DNA from: Paraburkholderia domus
GTDB taxonomy: Bacteria; Pseudomonadota; Gammaproteobacteria; Burkholderiales; Burkholderiaceae
Assembly (NCBI RefSeq): GCF_905220705.1
Contig: NZ_CAJNAT010000001.1
Span: 930,001 to 994,000, forward strand
Reading direction: 5' to 3'
Length of the DNA stretch: 64,000 bases
Positions 30,724 through 37,384 of the stretch are shown piece after piece. Made by a program: the position numbers and the translations under genes. The notes beneath the pieces were generated by a model. It was not told the origin of the DNA and did not search any database. It saw nothing but the letters and a program-made list of their open reading frames with translations. Numbering within the stretch: position 1 is the first letter of the stretch; every line of letters starts with the position of its first letter.

Positions 30724-30730
30724 TTTTTCT

Positions 30731-30776
30731 AAGCAAAACCCCGCAAATTCAAAGACTTGTGGGGTTTTGCTTTTTC
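30731..30776 (+). terminator. Island-borne terminator that now ends ssrA
   Basis: A perfect 12-bp stem (aagcaaaacccc 30731-30742 with ggggttttgctt 30761-30772) is followed by T residues. It lies 8 bp inside the island and replaces the original ssrA terminator, which is now beyond attR at 42442-42475. Confidence 0.85.
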
Positions 30777-30955
30777 TGGCCCATCAATTAGCCCATCATC
30801 GAGCAACGTTTCACGGCTGGCCGGTGAGTTCTCTAGCCGCTTGAGAGCCGTCGCGCGTTCGCCACAGTCCGCTAGAATCCGGCTGTGTCCGGTGCGCGCA
30901 AGTTGGCCTGCTGCTGCAACCTCGTCAGCGCTCCGGCAAGTCTTCGGGAGGCAAG

Positions 30956-31720
30956 GTGAACGATCCGTACGCGTACCAGGAAATCAATCCACTGTGGAGT
31001 CTGGTCGATCCGGTCAGCGTGGAAGACGCTGCGGCGCTGATCGCTGGGTTTGACCCGCACTCCATCGATTCCACCCGCCAGTTTTTCAGGAGCCGCGAAA
31101 CCAGCCTGACCGACAGTACCGGTATCACATGGGTGCATACGGCACAGACGGCGCTTGAGAACGCCGTGATGGCCGGACACCTGAAGGCAACGATACGCCG
31201 CCCGGCCTGGGAACGGGGGTGGGACGAAGAGCCGGACGAGGGTGAAGCGTATGCGCAGAAAGTCACGATAAGAGACGACGACGCAGCCCAGGCCTGGGGC
31301 ATTGCTGAACCTCACGCCGTCAGGTTGCGGTCGATTATCTATCGTGTCGCACCTGACTGGAAGCTGACCACCGTGACTGTTGACGATGTTCGCAAGTGGC
31401 TCGCGTCGCGCGGCGTCAGAACGGGATTTTTCTTTCCCGGTGCGACGGATGCGCCGGACTACCTGAACCTCAAACACCCCCGCTACGCTCCCCGGCTAGC
31501 CGCTGCTGTCAATGCCTGGCTGTCTGTCACAGAAGGCAGCGGCAAGAGTGTAAAGGACGCGATCAAGAAGTGGTTGCGCGAACACGCGGCAGAGTTCCGC
31601 CTGACCAACGACGACGGCAACCCGAACGAGACGGGTATCGATGAAGTCGCCAAGGTTGCAAACTGGCAGGGGGCAGGCGGTGCGCCGAAGACCCCCGGCA
31701 ATAACCCACCCACCCCCTGA
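30956..31720 (+). CDS. Island protein of unknown function
   Basis: A 254-residue protein, not recognised as a named family. Proteins with the same C-terminal pattern (KKWLREHAAEFRLTNDDGNP, NETGIDEVAKVANWQ, GGAPKTPG) occur, to my memory, next to AlpA genes in proteobacterial islands. The start is GTG with GGGAGG at a good distance. The N-terminal part contains DPVSVEDAAALIAGFDP, and no signal peptide or membrane helix is seen. A role in replication control or excision is conceivable but not shown. Confidence 0.75.
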   Translation: MNDPYAYQEINPLWSLVDPVSVEDAAALIAGFDPHSIDSTRQFFRSRETSLTDSTGITWVHTAQTALENAVMAGHLKATIRRPAWERGWDEEPDEGEAYAQKVTIRDDDAAQAWGIAEPHAVRLRSIIYRVAPDWKLTTVTVDDVRKWLASRGVRTGFFFPGATDAPDYLNLKHPRYAPRLAAAVNAWLSVTEGSGKSVKDAIKKWLREHAAEFRLTNDDGNPNETGIDEVAKVANWQGAGGAPKTPGNNPPTP

Positions 31721-31834
31721 ATCCTTGCGCCTATTGGGTTTGCGCGCATCGTTCACTGGAACCCACCCACCCCTTCAGCGCAAACCTACCTACCCCCCGG
31801 CGCTTTTTCCGGGGTGGGTTTTCTGAACCCACCC
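31703..31834. repeat. Cluster of acccacccacccc motifs upstream of alpA
   Basis: The 14-mer aacccacccacccc occurs at 31703-31716 and 31760-31773. A reverse-complement copy ggggtgggtt is at 31811-31820, and a shorter direct copy is at 31826-31834. The cluster fills most of the 196-bp gap before alpA and may hold binding sites or a structured leader. Confidence 0.5.
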
Positions 31835-31916
31835 GGCTATTCGGGACCGGCTCACGACAATCTAATACGGCCATGCCGCGCCAGTCCGGCGCGCACTTTC
31901 TTACCGAAGGTGAGTC

Positions 31917-32153
31917 ATGGCCGATCAAACCATCCCCATCCTGATTGCGCGCCGCCGCGTGAGTGAGATCACCGGCATGGAACGTAGCGCCCTGTATGAG
32001 CGCATCGCACGCGGCGAATTCCCCAAGCCGATCCAGATTGGCAGTGCGGCGGTTCGCTGGATCGAGGCTGAAGTCGTGGCCTGGGTCCAGCAGCAGATTG
32101 ACGCAAGCCGCGCACAGCAACCGGCGAAAGGTAGCCGCAGTGGTCGCGCCTGA
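31917..32153 (+). CDS. alpA: AlpA-family transcriptional regulator
   Basis: A 78-residue winged-helix/MerR-like DNA-binding protein of the AlpA/Phage_AlpA family, which in P4-like elements and cryptic islands controls integrase or excision genes. The helix-turn-helix segment is RRVSEITGMERSALYERIAR, followed by the typical wing FPKPIQIGSAAVRWIEAEV. The Shine-Dalgarno is GAAGGTGA before ATG. The downstream gene starts inside its last codons, so translation is likely coupled. Confidence 0.9.
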   Translation: MADQTIPILIARRRVSEITGMERSALYERIARGEFPKPIQIGSAAVRWIEAEVVAWVQQQIDASRAQQPAKGSRSGRA

Positions 32154-32529
32154 ACCGGGCAGCAGCGCGCCGCCTGACGACGCGGAAGCACTCGCCGCCG
32201 CGCGTGCCGGATTCTGGGCGCGCTGGCGGCGCGAACTGCCCTCCTATGCAGAAGCACGCGGTCAGCTCGCACGCACCAAGCGGGCCACTGTTCAGCCAGA
32301 AGTGAAACCGTACACAAGCGGGCCGTCACCATGTCTGGACGGCCCGCGCCGCCAGCAGGCCGAATCGTTGCGTGTATGGATCGAGCGGCACATCGCGAAG
32401 GAACTGGATCGCTGCGAGCGCTGCATGACGCCCGATGAATGGCGCGAGCATCGCGATTGGATCGAGGAACACGCGCGCGGCTGTCTGTGGGAAGCGCTCG
32501 CCCGTTACGCGGCGAAAGGGAAGGTATGA
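32140..32529 (+). CDS. Small island protein between alpA and repA
   Basis: A 129-residue protein of unknown function. GTG at 32140 is chosen as start because AAAGG lies 8 nt upstream and the gene then overlaps alpA by 14 bp; a longer open frame only duplicates alpA in another frame. The C-terminal half, with RHIAKELDRCERCMTPDEWR and a further Cys, may bind a metal ion. It ends in an ATGA overlap with the helicase gene, which places it in a replication operon. Confidence 0.7.
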   Translation: MVAPEPGSSAPPDDAEALAAARAGFWARWRRELPSYAEARGQLARTKRATVQPEVKPYTSGPSPCLDGPRRQQAESLRVWIERHIAKELDRCERCMTPDEWREHRDWIEEHARGCLWEALARYAAKGKV

Positions 32530-34121
32530 GAAGCGAACGCGAAGTGGAAGCTGATCTGTTGCGCGCCGCCGAACTGATCGAGATAAGCGAAGCGCGCCGC
32601 GAACAGATGGAACGTGCCGCGCAGCGCGCCGCCCAGGGCGCGCCGAAGGCGACCGCGCAGCCCCTGGAAATGAAGGCGAACCATCACGCAACGGAGGGCG
32701 GCGCCCGCGCCGGACAGTTAGCGGTCCTGCTTCAGTGCGCGGCGGACGTGAAGCCGCAGCCCATTACGTGGTTATGGCCGGACTGGCTCCCGGCGGGCAA
32801 GCTGACGGTCCTGGCAGGCGCAGCGGGCACCGGCAAGACCACGCTTGCGCTTGCGCTTGCGCTCGCGCTCGCTGCTGTTGTCACGCGCGGCGGACAATGG
32901 CCGGACGGGACCGCATGCGCACACCCTGGCCAGGTGCTGATCTGGAGCAGTGAGGACGATCCCGCCGATACGTTGGTGCCACGCCTGATGGCGAGCGGCG
33001 CGGACCTGAACAACGTGCATTTCGTCGGTAGCGTGGCGAAGTCGGACGGCGAGCTTGTGCCGTTCGATCCGGCCCGCGACATGCCGCTTCTGAGCGAGCG
33101 TATGGCGGGCATGGGCGGCGTTCGCCTGCTGGTTGTTGATCCGGTTCTGAGTGCCGTTGGTGGTGACGCGCATCGAGCCAATGACGTGCGCCGCGATCTG
33201 CAACCGCTGGTTGATCTGGCAGCGCGTCACGGCTGCGCGGTAATCGGCATCTCGCATTTTTCCAAGGGTTCGAAAGGCAATGCGCCGGTCGAGCGTGTGA
33301 TCGGCTCCCAGGCGTTCGGCGCGCTCGCGCGCATGGTGCTGGTCACGGCGAAGGAGGAAGGCACGGAGCGCCGGATTCTGGCCCGCGCAAAGTCCAATAT
33401 CGCGCCTGACGATGGCGGGTTCGCCTATGCGCTGGAACGGGTCGAGGTCCAGTCGGGTATCCGCGCGAATGCCGTTATCTGGGGTGAACGCATCGACGGC
33501 AGCGCACGCGCTATCCTAGGCGAGGTCGAGCAGGACGACGACGAACGCAAGACGCTGCGCGACGAGGCGCGCGAGTTTCTGGCAGGTTTGCTGACCGATG
33601 GTCCGATGGACGCGAGCCGCATCAAGCGGGATGCCGACGGCGCGGGCTATAGCTGGTCTACGATGTTTCGTGCTGCCCGCGAGCTTGATGTCGAAAAAGA
33701 CAAGTCAGGCATGAAAGGCGGCTGGCGGTGGGCGTTGCCGAAGATTTCAGGCTGCGAAGATTTCACGAAGATTTCCGAACTCTCTGACGTGAAATCTTCG
33801 GGGGTGCGTGAAATCTTCGGTAGCGGCGTGGGTTTGCGGTCTGCCCCTTTGGGCACTTCGCCCGAAGATTTCAGCGCGAGGGAGTTGGAATCTTCGGCGC
33901 GCGATGAGTCGCCCGCCGAAGACCGCCCACAGGACCGCGAAGACCGCCAAGCAAATTTACGTGGCGGTCTTCGGGAGGCGTGGCGGTCTTCGACAGCCAC
34001 GCGGGTTTGCGGTCTGCCCCTTTCACCTGATTCGAGGCCAGATTGCGAAGACCGCCACGCTAACCGAGTTGGCGGTCTTCGGGATGAAGACGGCGACGAG
34101 CGCGTAAAGGATTCGGTATGA
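32526..34121 (+). CDS. repA: RepA-like AAA/RecA-fold replicative helicase
   Basis: A 531-residue ATPase resembling the hexameric helicase RepA of RSF1010 and related phage/plasmid AAA_25 proteins. Walker A is AGAAGTGKTTLALALA (about residues 98-113), and Walker B is RLLVVDPVLS with IGISHFSKGSKGN as sensor-like segment. ATG 32526 is preceded by GGGAAGG and overlaps the previous stop. The core ends at about residue 395. The remaining C-terminus is low in complexity and its DNA is packed with inverted repeats, listed separately. A fused primase domain is not visible. Confidence 0.85.
   Translation: MRSEREVEADLLRAAELIEISEARREQMERAAQRAAQGAPKATAQPLEMKANHHATEGGARAGQLAVLLQCAADVKPQPITWLWPDWLPAGKLTVLAGAAGTGKTTLALALALALAAVVTRGGQWPDGTACAHPGQVLIWSSEDDPADTLVPRLMASGADLNNVHFVGSVAKSDGELVPFDPARDMPLLSERMAGMGGVRLLVVDPVLSAVGGDAHRANDVRRDLQPLVDLAARHGCAVIGISHFSKGSKGNAPVERVIGSQAFGALARMVLVTAKEEGTERRILARAKSNIAPDDGGFAYALERVEVQSGIRANAVIWGERIDGSARAILGEVEQDDDERKTLRDEAREFLAGLLTDGPMDASRIKRDADGAGYSWSTMFRAARELDVEKDKSGMKGGWRWALPKISGCEDFTKISELSDVKSSGVREIFGSGVGLRSAPLGTSPEDFSARELESSARDESPAEDRPQDREDRQANLRGGLREAWRSSTATRVCGLPLSPDSRPDCEDRHANRVGGLRDEDGDERVKDSV
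33739..34081. repeat. Iteron-like inverted repeats within the 3' end of repA
   Basis: Two related repeat families share the core cgaaga. Family A (cgaagatttca) starts at 33739, 33755, 33766 and 33863. Reverse copies are at 33790-33800, 33809-33819 and 33886-33896, with one mismatch in two of the seven. Family B (cgaagaccgcca) starts at 33917, 33938 and 34046. Reverse copies are at 33962-33973, 33981-33992 and 34070-34081. Two family-B pairs are inverted with exactly 12 bp between arms. A 21-bp direct repeat (33830-33850 and 34003-34023, beginning gggtttgcggtctg) lies among them. The density and position suggest a replication origin bound by the upstream helicase operon's products. Confidence 0.75.
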
Positions 34122-34660
34122 GTGCCGCTGATATCGTGGAGCGCGCCGCCGCCCTGGGTGTCGTTCTCCGGCTCGAAGACGAGCGGATTGGCATCGAGGG
34201 ACCGGCGCGCGGTGTCGCCACCATCAAGCCGGAGCTTGCCGCGCGCAAGCCCGAGGTGATGGCGTATCTGCTGGAACAGCGGCAAGACGTGAAAACTCCT
34301 GCCGCTGGCAATCCGCCAGCCGGTGAAGCGGCCAACGACCCGCCAGCTGCGCCTGACGGTTTCGCCGGGGCGCTGGTGGACCCGGACGGCGGCGCGTACC
34401 TGCCGTGGGGGCCGTACCTTTCGCCAGCGGATGTGCAGCGCATGAGAGGCGTACTGTTCGACATGATTGACGAGCTTTGCCGTTTCGAGGGATGGTCGGA
34501 TGAGCGGCGGCACGACACGATGACGCGCGCCCTACGCGGCCCGCTGTCGGACCTGTGGCCGAACATCGAATACTTCGGCGGGAAGGTCCGCGAATGCCGC
34601 GCCGAAGCCGAAGCGCGGGCGTTGCTGGCGGCGCGTTCGTGGCGTTATGAGGGGCGCTGA
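34118..34660 (+). CDS. Island protein with TubC-like N-terminal segment
   Basis: A 180-residue protein starting in an ATGA overlap with repA. The first 50 residues (SAADIVERAAALGVVLRLED, then KPELAARKPEVMAYLL) resemble the small TubC docking domain that also occurs in phage and island proteins. The middle is Pro/Ala-rich, and the C-terminal 90 residues form a separate unit with LSPADVQRMRGVLFDMIDEL. The function is unknown. The tight coupling suggests a role in replication or its control. Confidence 0.7.
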   Translation: MSAADIVERAAALGVVLRLEDERIGIEGPARGVATIKPELAARKPEVMAYLLEQRQDVKTPAAGNPPAGEAANDPPAAPDGFAGALVDPDGGAYLPWGPYLSPADVQRMRGVLFDMIDELCRFEGWSDERRHDTMTRALRGPLSDLWPNIEYFGGKVRECRAEAEARALLAARSWRYEGR

Positions 34661-34661
34661 G

Positions 34662-35348
34662 ATGGCAACCAGGCGACCGGTAAAGGCGGCGAAGCAGGCG
34701 GCAAACCCGCCGACCGCGAAGGGCAACCCGGACAGGCTGGAAATCACAGACCCACGCTTTGTAGACCCGGTAAAGCGCGGCGCGATGCTCGCATCGAGTC
34801 CGCTTGTGCGCGGTGCGGTCGCGAGCCTCAAATACAGCGAAGTGATTTTTGGCGCGGATACGGACCTGACCGCTTATCTGGCCGAACTGCGTGCGCGGGC
34901 GGACGCGGTGCAGCGTGGCAGGATGAAAGGGCTTGAAACGATGCTTGTAACGCAGGCGAACACGCTCGACATGATGTTTAACCATCTGGCCCGCAAGGCA
35001 GCGTTCAGCGAGTACCTGAACCAGATGCAGGCGCATCTTTCGCTGGCATTGAAAGCGCAGGCGCAGTGCCGCGCGACGGTCGAGGCAATCGCGGAAATCA
35101 GGAACCCGCGCCCAGTCGCATTCGTGAAGCAGGCCAACATTGCGAACGGGCCGCAGCAGGTCAACAACGGCAGCGCGCCGCCCCAATCTCGCGCGCACGC
35201 GGAAGAATCCACGAAGCCGACGAACGAACTACTAACGGACGATCATGGGACGACGCTGGACAGAGGAACAGAAGGCCAGGCAGGCCGAGGCAATCCGGCG
35301 CTGGAAACCGTGGGAAAGCGCAACGGGGCCGCGCACCGAGGCGGGTAA
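34662..35348 (+). CDS. Phage-type protein of unknown function
   Basis: A 228-residue soluble protein, predicted largely helical in the middle (TQANTLDMMFNHLARKAAFS, QMQAHLSLALKAQAQCRATV). The segment RNPRPVAFVKQANIANGPQQ and the tail ending ALETVGKRNGAAHRGG recall proteins common in proteobacterial prophages and islands that sit just before a short WTEEQ-type gene, as here. The start at 34662 is 2 bp after the preceding stop. The last 104 bp overlap the next gene in another frame. I do not recognise a named function. Confidence 0.7.
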   Translation: MATRRPVKAAKQAANPPTAKGNPDRLEITDPRFVDPVKRGAMLASSPLVRGAVASLKYSEVIFGADTDLTAYLAELRARADAVQRGRMKGLETMLVTQANTLDMMFNHLARKAAFSEYLNQMQAHLSLALKAQAQCRATVEAIAEIRNPRPVAFVKQANIANGPQQVNNGSAPPQSRAHAEESTKPTNELLTDDHGTTLDRGTEGQAGRGNPALETVGKRNGAAHRGG

Positions 35349-35463
35349 GGCTTTATCCGCCAGCAATGCAACGCTACACGGCATGGCGTCTGTCCGCTGG
35401 CGGGCCGACCTGCGCGAACTGAACGCACTGCTGCGCGAGTGCAAAAGGCGGCTCGCGCGCTGA
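35245..35463 (+). CDS. Short phage-type protein (WTEEQ...HG motif family)
   Basis: A 72-residue basic protein: the start MGRRWTEEQKARQAEAIRRW, then GPRTEAGKALSASNATLHGM, and an Arg-rich end. Proteins with the pattern 'GPRT..GKA..S.NA..HG' are frequent in prophages and islands and have no known role. The gene begins inside the previous one in a different frame. A shortened second copy is at 35872-36006. Confidence 0.7.
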   Translation: MGRRWTEEQKARQAEAIRRWKPWESATGPRTEAGKALSASNATLHGMASVRWRADLRELNALLRECKRRLAR

Positions 35464-35665
35464 ATCTTCCGGTCGGAAAAAAGTGTAGTCGCGTTTCAGA
35501 CGCGGCAATTTCCAAAGTGACGGGTTGCCGCCGTCGCGGGAGCTTCGAGGCGGCGCGGCTCCGTCCGGAGGACGTTTGCATTACGGCACCTTCGCTCCAT
35601 CAATAACAGGATCAACATATTGCGGGCACTGATGAAGCACAGTGCGCGCCTAGGATACACGTTGT

Positions 35666-35875
35666 TTGATAACGCCAGTAAGTAAAGAATCTTTACCTAC
35701 ACCGCGCTTCATTCCGCCAGTGAACCGGACGGAAGCCGAAGCGGAGATGCTCGCCACGCAGGAACGTGGCGGTGCCAACATTGCAACGGTGTCGCACGAC
35801 ACGACACCGTTTGCGAAGCCGACAACGCTCGCAGACCTTGGGCTCACGCGTGGGCAAACGCAACGGGACCAGTGA
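35666..35875 (+). CDS. Possible small island protein or remnant
   Basis: A 69-residue open frame with a weak TTG start; its 5' end also contains a palindrome (gtaaaga-a-tctttac, 35682-35696). The C-terminal part TPFAKPTTLADLGLTRGQTQ resembles the N-terminal region of phage proteins that recognise methyltransferase or ParB-like partners, so this may be the leftover end of a longer gene. It overlaps the next fragment by four bases. Confidence 0.3.
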   Translation: MITPVSKESLPTPRFIPPVNRTEAEAEMLATQERGGANIATVSHDTTPFAKPTTLADLGLTRGQTQRDQ

Positions 35876-36006
35876 CTGAGGAAGGCAAGGCCGCTTCTTC
35901 CCGCAACGCGCAAAAGCACGGCCTGTATTCGGCGCAGTGGCGCGACGAACGGCGGCGCGTGAATGAACTGCTGCGCGAGTGCCGCCAGCGGCTGGAAAAG
36001 CCATAG
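35872..36006 (+). pseudogene. Truncated second copy of the WTEEQ...HG gene
   Basis: From the GTG at 35872, 44 residues read VTEEGKAASSRNAQKHGLYS, then QWRDERRRVNELLRECRQRL. They align with the second half of the product at 35245-35463. In the same frame upstream the codons still give WANATGP, like WESATGP of the complete copy, but the usual N-terminus is gone. It is a duplicated and partly deleted gene. Confidence 0.5.
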
Positions 36007-36357
36007 ATCGGCGGCGCGGGTCCTTCCCCCGAGCATGCGCAATGCGGGCGCGAAGAGGCGCGGATATCGAGTAGCTAATACCTGAGAAAGGCGTTCGCAT
36101 GGCACAAGGGTTCGCATCTGTCAGAGGCCGAAACCTTCCGGCGCAGACCGGTTGCGGGTGCGGACGATGCGAACCCTGGTGCGAAGTGTCCCAGGATAAA
36201 TGCGCACTTTGAGGACATTTTGCGAACTGGAACGGCAGGAATAACTAGGAGGGGCGTCCCCCTGGTTTCCGGGAGCGGCGGCCGTCCGTCGCAGAAAGAA
36301 ACTGCGGACGGCACGGGCCATAGTTCCACGCGCAAGCGGGCCGCACCGCCAGTGCGC
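36007..36357. other. Non-coding stretch before the immunity leader
   Basis: No gene is supported in these 351 bp. A strong stem-loop is present (36281-36294 with 36302-36312, gccgtccg and gcag against ctgc and ggacggc). A smaller one lies around 36250-36260. These may protect or terminate transcripts entering from the left. Confidence 0.45.
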
Positions 36358-36363
36358 TATACT
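36358..36363 (+). promoter_or_regulatory. Candidate -10 of the immunity/leader transcript
   Basis: TATACT lies about 30 bp before the first element of the leader. No clear -35 is seen, so the promoter may need an activator or be wrong. Confidence 0.4.
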
Positions 36364-36390
36364 TTAAACGTCATGGAAACACCGTGATAC

Positions 36391-36605
36391 CGGATTGGCG
36401 TCCGGGCACGATACAGGCGGGCAACCGCCGACCGGCGGTTTTTTTACGCCCGCATCAAGCGCCCTTATGGTCGGGCCTTGGTGAGGGAGCGCTTGCGCTC
36501 GCCGGTTTCCTGTATCGCCGGTACGCCAACCTTGCCTTGTGCCCGGCCACCCCGATTGGCGTCGGGGGCGTCGGGTTCATCAACCCGATACAGGAGGCTT
36601 CAACC
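36391..36605 (+). ncRNA. P4-type immunity leader (seqA-seqB-seqC; C4/CI-like antisense RNA)
   Basis: Three related elements lie in a row. Element A: ttggcgt (36395-36401) and cgatacagg (36409-36417). Element B is the reverse complement: tcctgtatcg (36508-36517) and acgccaa (36523-36529). Element C: ttggcgt (36556-36562) and cgatacagga (36586-36595). The last one reaches into the Shine-Dalgarno AGGAGG (36592-36597) of the next gene. In satellite phage P4 the CI RNA carries seqB, which pairs with seqA upstream and seqC downstream to stop expression of the operon; C4 RNA of P1 works similarly. The same logic is visible here. A hairpin gagcg/cgctc (36487-36500) precedes B. Confidence 0.72.
36423..36445 (+). 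terminator. Terminator inside the immunity leader
   Basis: The 7-bp stem aaccgcc/ggcggtt (36423-36429 with 36434-36440) is followed by a run of seven T. It comes directly after element A, so element A can be transcribed as a separate short RNA, or readthrough can be controlled here. Confidence 0.75.
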
Positions 36606-36833
36606 GTGCACCACGTGTCCGCTTACCCTGAGCAATCGCAATCGCCCGTTCCATCCCATACTATCGACACGCTACGCGCCGCCAAATTCGCCGCCCAGGA
36701 ACGTCTGGACGATGCGCGTCGCAAGCTGTCGAGTGCGCAATCAGAATTCCAGAAGGCGAGCAAAGCCGAGCGCGCCGCCGTGCTCGCTTTGATCGAAGCG
36801 TGTGACAACGCAATGGAGGCGCATCATGGCTGA
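36606..36833 (+). CDS. Small coiled-coil protein controlled by the immunity leader
   Basis: A 75-residue protein. The GTG start at 36606 has AGGAGG 8 nt upstream. A longer open frame reaching back to 36384 would run through the RNA leader and is not credible. Residues 20-70 (RAAKFAAQERLDDARRKLSS, QSEFQKASKAERAAVLALIE) form a long charged helix. In P4 and P1 the first gene after the CI/C4 leader is a killer or cell-division inhibitor (kil/icd). Such a role is a guess from position only. Confidence 0.65.
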   Translation: MHHVSAYPEQSQSPVPSHTIDTLRAAKFAAQERLDDARRKLSSAQSEFQKASKAERAAVLALIEACDNAMEAHHG

Positions 36834-37056
36834 TTTCTCATGCGCTTCTCCGCAGCAGGACGCCACGACGCCTGACACTGCTGTTATCCGCGTCGATCAA
36901 CTGCACGCGCTGGCGGGGCTGTTGAGTCTGGAAGAAGTCGCGGAGCAGTTCTCCGATCTTTCAACCGTTGCCCAGGTTTCCATTTTTGGTCTGTTCGAGG
37001 ATGCGCTCGCCGACATACGCGCCGTATTGACGCAAACGGTGGCTATGCGTGAATGA
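36826..37056 (+). CDS. Small acidic island protein
   Basis: A 76-residue acidic protein overlapping the preceding gene by 8 bp. The C-terminal half, with LSLEEVAEQFSDLSTVAQVS and FGLFEDALADIRAVLTQT, is helical. It is not recognised. The overlap and the terminator about 90 bp downstream make it the second gene of the short immunity-controlled transcript. Confidence 0.6.
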   Translation: MADFSCASPQQDATTPDTAVIRVDQLHALAGLLSLEEVAEQFSDLSTVAQVSIFGLFEDALADIRAVLTQTVAMRE

Positions 37057-37144
37057 CATGCTGTGCGGATTTTGCACCTTGGGGCGGCGGATACGTGTCA
37101 CGGCGCGCCGCCTGACACATTGACAGCCGGGAAAGACCGACATG

Positions 37145-37173
37145 AAAACCGACCTCGCAAGGGTCGGTTTTTT
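37145..37173 (+). terminator. Terminator closing the immunity operon
   Basis: The 8-bp stem aaccgacc/ggtcggtt (37147-37154 with 37162-37169) has T residues at 37168-37173. The surrounding 55 bp (37123-37177) recur in decayed form at 40693-40744. The rest of the 328-bp gap 37057-37384 shows no gene. Confidence 0.82.
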
Positions 37174-37384
37174 CGTTGATCCACGCGAGCCGACAGCCCA
37201 GTCTTTTGCTCCAAAAAAAAGCGGCGCATATCCCAAAAACATAGGTGTCCTGCAATCTGCTAGGTTTACCCCGCGCCGGGAACGGCCGCTCGATGTTCGA
37301 TGCGGCCAACCTTATATGTGGGCATGCGCCGCAAACGAACGTTGCGGGGCGTGGTGAAAACGAAGCCAACAACGAGCAAGTTTC

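Noticed and set aside
33739..34081. CRISPR array
   Set aside because: The repeats are 11-12 bp, alternate in direction, and lie inside a coding frame with no uniform spacers; no cas gene is present.
36384..36605. N-terminal extension of the 36606 gene
   Set aside because: This stretch contains a terminator and the complementary boxes of the RNA leader. The GTG at 36606 has an ideal Shine-Dalgarno, so the upstream frame is a by-product.
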